A stretch of 64,000 bases of DNA, from assembly GCF_030272615.1 (NCBI RefSeq), contig NC_081406.1, positions 142,689,541 through 142,753,540 of the forward strand, written 5' to 3'. Positions 58,550 through 64,000 of the stretch are shown here, piece after piece; within the stretch, counting starts at the first letter, position 1, and each line of letters starts with the position of its first letter. Below the pieces are notes generated by a model that saw only the letters and a list, made by a program, of their open reading frames with translations, was not told the origin of the DNA and made no database searches. Source of the DNA: Cryptomeria japonica (taxonomy: Eukaryota; Streptophyta; Pinopsida; Cupressales; Cupressaceae). A program made the position numbers and the translations under genes.

Positions 58550-60880
58550 TTTGGTGCGAGAGCACCCTCATGCTCGCAATGATCAAATTTTGTTCATCGT
58601 GTACACAAACTGACATTGTGAGTGCATCTGGGTGGGAAGATTTACACTAGGCATGCCCCTGTGGTTCATCCCAAAGAGCCAGAACTTCGAGAGTCATACC
58701 ATACCAGTGCGATCTCTCAAGTGCCCTAAGTCCAAAAAATTATGAAAATTTGACAGACTGTTTCTTCAAATCCAGGACACATATGGTTGATCCGTTTGAA
58801 CTCATGCGGTCACATGACACTCCTCTACAATGGCCTATCTTAGTTTTTGACGAATCGGAGCTATTTTCAATTGGTAGCATTTTTTTGCCTGCTGCAAAAA
58901 CCGTCAGTTGCATGCAATGCAAAGTTGCTAGATTGGCTATAATTGATTCGGTTTGTCATGTGCACAAACCAACATTGTGAGCACATCCAGGTGGGTAGGT
59001 TTACGCTAGCATGCCCCTGTCATGCATCCCAAAGCATCAAAATGTCGAGAGTCATATCATACCGGTGCAATCTCTGAAGCGCCCCGAGTCCAAAAAAATG
59101 TCAAAATTTGATGGATTGTTTCTTCAAATCCAGGACACATAAGGTCGATCCATTTGAACCCGTGGGGTCGCGTGATGATCCTCTAAAATGGCTATCTCAG
59201 TTTTTGATGAGTCGGAGCCATTTTCGATTGGTAGCATTTTTTCGCTTGTTGCAAAAACTGTCAATTGCATGCAATGCAAAGTTGTCAGATTGGCTAGAAT
59301 TGATTCGGTTCATCGTGTGCACAAATCGACCTCGCAAGCGCATCTAGGTGGGTAGGTTTACACTAGGCATGCCCCTGTTGTGCATCCTAAAGCATCGGAA
59401 TGTTGAGAGTCATACCATACCGGTGTGATCTCTCAAGTGCCTTGAGTCCAAAAAATTGTCCAAATTTGATGGACTGTTTCTTCAAATCCAGGACACATAA
59501 GGTCAATCTGTTTGAACCCGCGAGGTCGCGTGAGGCTCCTTTATAATGGTCTATCTTAGTTTTTGACTAGTCAAAGCCATTTTTTGATTGGTAGCATTTT
59601 TTTGCCTGCTGCAAAAACCATCAATTGCATGCAATGCAAAGTTGCCAGATTGGCTAGAATTGATTTGGTTCGTCATGTGTACAAACCAACGTCGCGAGCG
59701 TGTTTGAGTGGGAAGGTTTACACTAGGCATGCCCCTGTCGTGCATCCCAAATCGTTAGAATGTTGAGAGTCATATTGTACTGGTGCGATCTCTTAAGTGC
59801 CATGAGTCCAAAAAAATTTCAAAATTTGACGGATTGTTTCTTCAAATATAGAGCACATATGGTTGATCTGTTTGAACCCATGAGGTTGCATGAGGCTCCT
59901 CTACAATGGCTTGTCTCAGTTTTTGATGAGTTGGAGCCATTTTTGATTGGTAGCATTTTTTCGCCTACTACAAAAACCGTCAGTTGCATGCTATGCAAAG
60001 TTGCCAGATTGGCTAGAATTGATTCGGTTCGTCGTGTGCACAAATCGGCATTGCGAGTGTGTCTAGGTGGGCAAGTTTACATTAGGAATTCCCCTGTCAT
60101 GCATCCCAAAGCGTTGGAACGTCGAGAGTCATACCGTACTGGTGCGATCTCTCAAGTGCCTTGAGTCCAAAAAATTGTTAAAATTTGATGGACTGTTTCT
60201 TAAAATCCAGGACACATATGGTCGATCCGTTTGAACCCATGGGGTCATGTGAGGCTCATCTACAATGGACTATCTCAGTTTTTGACGAGTCGGGGCCATT
60301 TTCAATTGGTAGCATTTTTTTGCTTGCTCCAAAAACCATTAGTTGCATGCAATGCAAAGTTGCCAGATTGGCTAGAATTGATTCGGTTCGTCATGTGCAC
60401 AAATTGAAATCGCGAGCACATCCAGGTGGGTAGGTTTATGCTAGGCATGCCCTGTCATGCATCCCAAAGTGCCAGAACGTCGAGAGTCATATTGTATCGG
60501 GGTGATCTCTCAAGTGTCATGAGTCTAAAAAATTGTCAAAATTTGACGGACTATTTGTTTCAATCTAGGACACATATGGTCGATCCATTTGAACCCGTGG
60601 GGTCACGTGAGGCTCCTCTACAATGTCCTCTCTAGGTTTTTGATGACTCGAAGCCATTTTTTGATTGGTAGCATTTTTTTGCCTGCTGCAAAAATCGTCA
60701 GTTGCATGCAATGCAAAGTTGCCAGATTGGCTAGAATTGATTCGGTTGGTCATGTGCACAAACCGACGTCACATTCATGTCCGGGTGGGTAGTTTTACAA
60801 TAGGCATGCCCCTATCATGCATCCCAAAGCACCGGAATGTCGAGTGTCATACCCTACTGACGCAATGTAGAAGTTGCTTG
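58550..60880. repeat. 360-bp tandem satellite, six full units (copy B)
   Basis: 'gagagtcata' or a variant near 58688, 59049, 59407, 59768, 60127, 60486 and 60842. Same unit count and order as copy A. Confidence 0.92.
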
Positions 60881-60904
60881 ACAACTTTTTTGACAACAAT
60901 GATA

Positions 60905-61491
60905 ATTTTTGCTCAAATTGTATCTAGTCTCAATCTATGACCCCTGTGACCCGATAATGACTCAAATAATTCTCCATGATTATACAAGAATCAAGAATGC
61001 TCATGATTGACTAGGGGCACATCACATATACTCAAAACATAGTCACAAAACATTGACACACAAAATAGTCACAAAACATTGTCACATATTATTCAAAAAT
61101 TTGCCTCTAAATATGGTCAAATAAGCTCTTGGCTATTTGATTATAAAAAAAAATGTCTTTCAAATCATCTCATGGGATTTTATACAAAATTTGGCATTAC
61201 AGTATGTGGGATTCAACTCATCGCCATTTTAATATACAAATCATCTCATGGGCTTTTATACAAAATTTAGCATTACAATACGTGTGATTCAACTCATTGC
61301 CATTTTAAGATACAAAATTTGGCATGTACATATGTACAAATCAGCTCATTGCCATTTAAATATAAAAAATTATGCCCCTAAACATGTAAAAATCAGCTCA
61401 TGGGCATTTATATATACAAAAAATGAATATAGAACAATTCGTCGATGATTTATAAAAAAATCTCAAAATCATTCTACTTTGAACCATAGAA
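60905..61491. other. Spacer with short tandem repeats (copy B) and Copia empty site
   Basis: Counterpart of 13888-14462. The ATTGT target of the Copia element lies uninterrupted near 60919. Confidence 0.7.
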
Positions 61492-64000
61492 TCAATCAAG
61501 TGAGCCTTCAGGATCGGCTCTAACCTGTATTATGTCAATTATTGCCTCGTGGTCAGATTATCGAACTTTCCATAAAATCTTGTTATGAGGTCTACCACGA
61601 TACTTCATCAAATGAATATTTTTTGCAACAACAAGGTTAGAGAAATGAAGAATATGTCTATGTTTCAAATTCCTCAAACAACCAAACATCAGAATTCTTG
61701 ATAGGGTATCTCCGAAGCCATGTTCCTGTCACGACAACAGACCGTATTGGGTACTCAATACTCTCTTTGTCAATGATTGTGGTTGTCAATTTTCTTTTAG
61801 GCTCAACACAACGATACAAATAGTAATATGTTCCTTCTTCATTGCTCTCTTCTGCAACAACTGCATACACATGACCTGCATTTTATAAAATGTTAATTAA
61901 CACCAAAAATAAAGTACGATGTACAACAAAATGAACCAAAAAGAATACTTGCAAAAAACTTAACTCAAAAAATCACCTGAATCCACTAGGTCGGATACAT
62001 GGTCAAATTCCACTGATGTCTCCATCTGGCTCAATTGTAGTGCTTTGGGAATTTGATATGAATCAATGGGAGCCAACGGCCTACAAGATTATTTGTCAAC
62101 CCACTCTTGTGATTCACATTCTTCCCACAAACAATACATGCATGAAGAGCAAAAACATACCATCCGTCTCGTATAAATTACCAGTGAACTTGAATTTGAA
62201 CTCATAAATGAGTGCATGTCACTCGATCCTACAATTGTACAACAATCTAGATAGTTTTCAATGTTAGATTCAATGATCAACCAAAAATATCTACGAACCA
62301 TTGACGTACCTGGATTACCTGGACCCATCGTAGACTTACACCATCACACAATTGTTTCTGCATCTATCAACTCAGCACCACCTTCATACTTCAATTCTTC
62401 CCTAGCTAGGGCTCTTTTCACACATGCTCTTGCACCATCGTGCTCTCCCTTACCATGTCCAGCCTCAGTGAAATTCTAAAAATGTTGTACACCACTTTTC
62501 ATATGCATCCTTGCATTCTTGAATTGTGTGGTGCAATTATATGACCATATTAAGTATCGGTTGTATCATATGTTCCTTTCCCTTAAACTATCATAGAAAA
62601 ATTTAAAGCATCCTTGTACAAACTCCGATGAATGAGTACGATCATCACTTGAGTAGAAGTGATACTCTCTTACAACCTTTCTATCCTCCTCTATGCTATC
62701 ATCTGCATGCATGAATGCTATGTGTACAAAAATAGAAACTTGTGTAGAGTGATAATACATGGATTGCAGTTCATTTTGAGGTTGTAGTGTATAATTTTCA
62801 GCGAAATCAACGATAGAGACAATGGTGCCAAGAGGAAATGTGTCCTTACATAACTTGAATTTCTCATCTAACCATCGAGCTCTATGTGTATGCATTATGT
62901 ACTCATAAAATAGTTTCTCTTGAAACATTTTCATAAATTGAGCTACACATATATCATTTTTCACTAGCTCACATCTCTTCAAATCTTTTCCATCTTTAAC
63001 TCCATATGTGACTGTCTTGTATTTTCTGAAAGAAACTAGTTTCGTACCAATTTCATGTGTTCTCTCCAAATGTACGCATCTTGGTAAACGTTGCAAACCA
63101 CCACATATAGCACAAGAACCTTCCAAACAAGGCATCTTATAATAAATGCAACCATCATGTCTATTACATAGCACACTTGAAATAAATTCTCTTACCGACT
63201 TAGGAGGTGCTTGTATATTACATTCCTGCAAAACATCGTTAGTGTGCAAAGTAGAACAAATATGATGAAAAATATCATAATGCATGGAAAATTCAATATG
63301 CATCTTACAACAACACGTGGTGCGTACATGATTAATCTTAATATAAAAAGTTTTTGCCATTTCAAAAAATCTTTGAGAAATTCTTATTTGAGGAAACTTT
63401 TGAAGAAATCTTTCATAAAATTTAGTTTGTCATATCCAAATAGTGTTTGACATGTGGCTCACGATTTGTAGACCCAATTCGCCTTCTAACAACATCTCTT
63501 TGGTTGGGCGAAACTCTTGTGTTGTCATGCCAAATTTTTTCAATTAATGTTTTTAGTGCGTCAACAACAACCTTGTCTTTGCATGGTAGTCTACTTGAGA
63601 ATTCCCAAAGAGAATTATTGTTAGGTTCCTGTATTTTTTCCCGCCTCTTTAATGCTTTACTTAATGTTATTCTACTAACGTTTAATGACTTACTTGTTTT
63701 CCTTATCAAATGATCTTTTTCTATTTTCTTGCTCATTATGGTTGATGTAATGACACGTCGAGTAGCATTAGAATATTTAGTACATGATTTTGAACCAATA
63801 GCTTGATATGCATCAAATAGATTTCTCACAATAGTTCTTTCACTGTTACTTTCAGATGATCTTAGGCCTAGAATTTTCATTCTCTCTAAAATTCAAATTT
63901 TTAATCATTTGAACAATTAATTGACATCTTGCAGTTTGATTTAAGTTATTAAAATAAATTTACCATATTCTTTTAACCATTCTCCTACATTTTCGTTCAT
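61492..64000 (-). pseudogene. DDE-like transposase-type gene (copy B, N-terminus beyond window)
   Basis: The open frame 63360-62566 is longer than in copy A because the private stop of A (after ENYTL) is a Gln codon here. It ends at a private TGA after RERNI where A has CGA. The frameshift after HYLDMTN (63422), the stop before FTEAGHGKG and the stop after DAETIV are shared with copy A. The motifs SCAICGGLQRL, the N-substituted site before TAQFKN (about 62512-62550) and GHGKGEHDG (about 62430-62465) are present. Near 62050-62060 copy B keeps the frame that A loses by one extra T. Without intact catalytic residues it is not active. Confidence 0.65.

Larger units (their letters stand above)
52065..64000. 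repeat. Segmental duplication copy B
   Basis: Collinear with 1-8902 plus 13888-16973. It lacks the Copia insertion: the site near 60919 reads caaATTGTatctag without interruption. The match continues to the window end. Confidence 0.9.
55036..64000. mobile_element. Candidate large two-gene DNA transposon (copy B, left part)
   Basis: Left inverted repeat core at 55036-55053 (one C-to-T change), palindrome array, ten-exon gene, satellite, spacer and minus-strand transposase-type gene as in copy A. The right arm and right end are beyond the window. Confidence 0.65.

Overview
This is nuclear DNA from a seed plant, most likely a gymnosperm (inference). It is gene-poor and full of old LTR retrotransposons, with TE-filled introns. 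The only recognisable host gene is a terpene synthase whose C-terminal exons carry signatures I associate with the conifer TPS-d class. All TE coding regions are broken by stops or frameshifts, many explicable as C-to-T or G-to-A changes.

Layout. (1) 1-2341: end of a minus-strand LTR element (gag with zinc knuckles, PBS, 5' LTR). (2) 3010-21687: a very large candidate DNA transposon with matching terminal inverted repeats (GCACAAAGATGGTGGTCA), arrays of a GCGTACGC palindrome inside both ends, two convergent multi-part genes (an unknown ten-exon gene at the left; a DDE-like transposase-type gene on the minus strand at the right), six units of a 360-bp satellite between them, and a purine-rich arm with a 500-N assembly gap. 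(3) 8908-13887: a later, dead Tnt1/Tork-like Copia element nested in the transposon. (4) 22366-46590, minus strand: first and last two exons of a terpene synthase lying 24 kb apart, with a truncated Copia relic (about 28.2-31.7 kb), a gag-only LTR element (31759-40148, TSD GCTAG) and a small retrocopy (20-bp direct repeats) between them; the middle exons were not found. (5) 47555-54367: a second minus-strand LTR element with gag carrying five CCHC knuckles plus a long unknown second ORF and no visible polymerase. (6) 52065-64000: a second copy of 1-16973 lacking the Copia insertion, so the window holds an occupied/empty site pair.

How it fits together. Both copies share the same LTR, the same 0.66-kb flank and the same transposon end, so the block looks copied as a segmental duplication and not as two separate insertions. 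Some transposase lesions are common to both copies (already dead at duplication) and others are private. In the transposon the palindrome arrays lie directly upstream of both gene starts, which suggests that an element-encoded protein binds the ends and also controls the genes (inference). The transposon and its transposase-type gene are the best candidates for something not well described.
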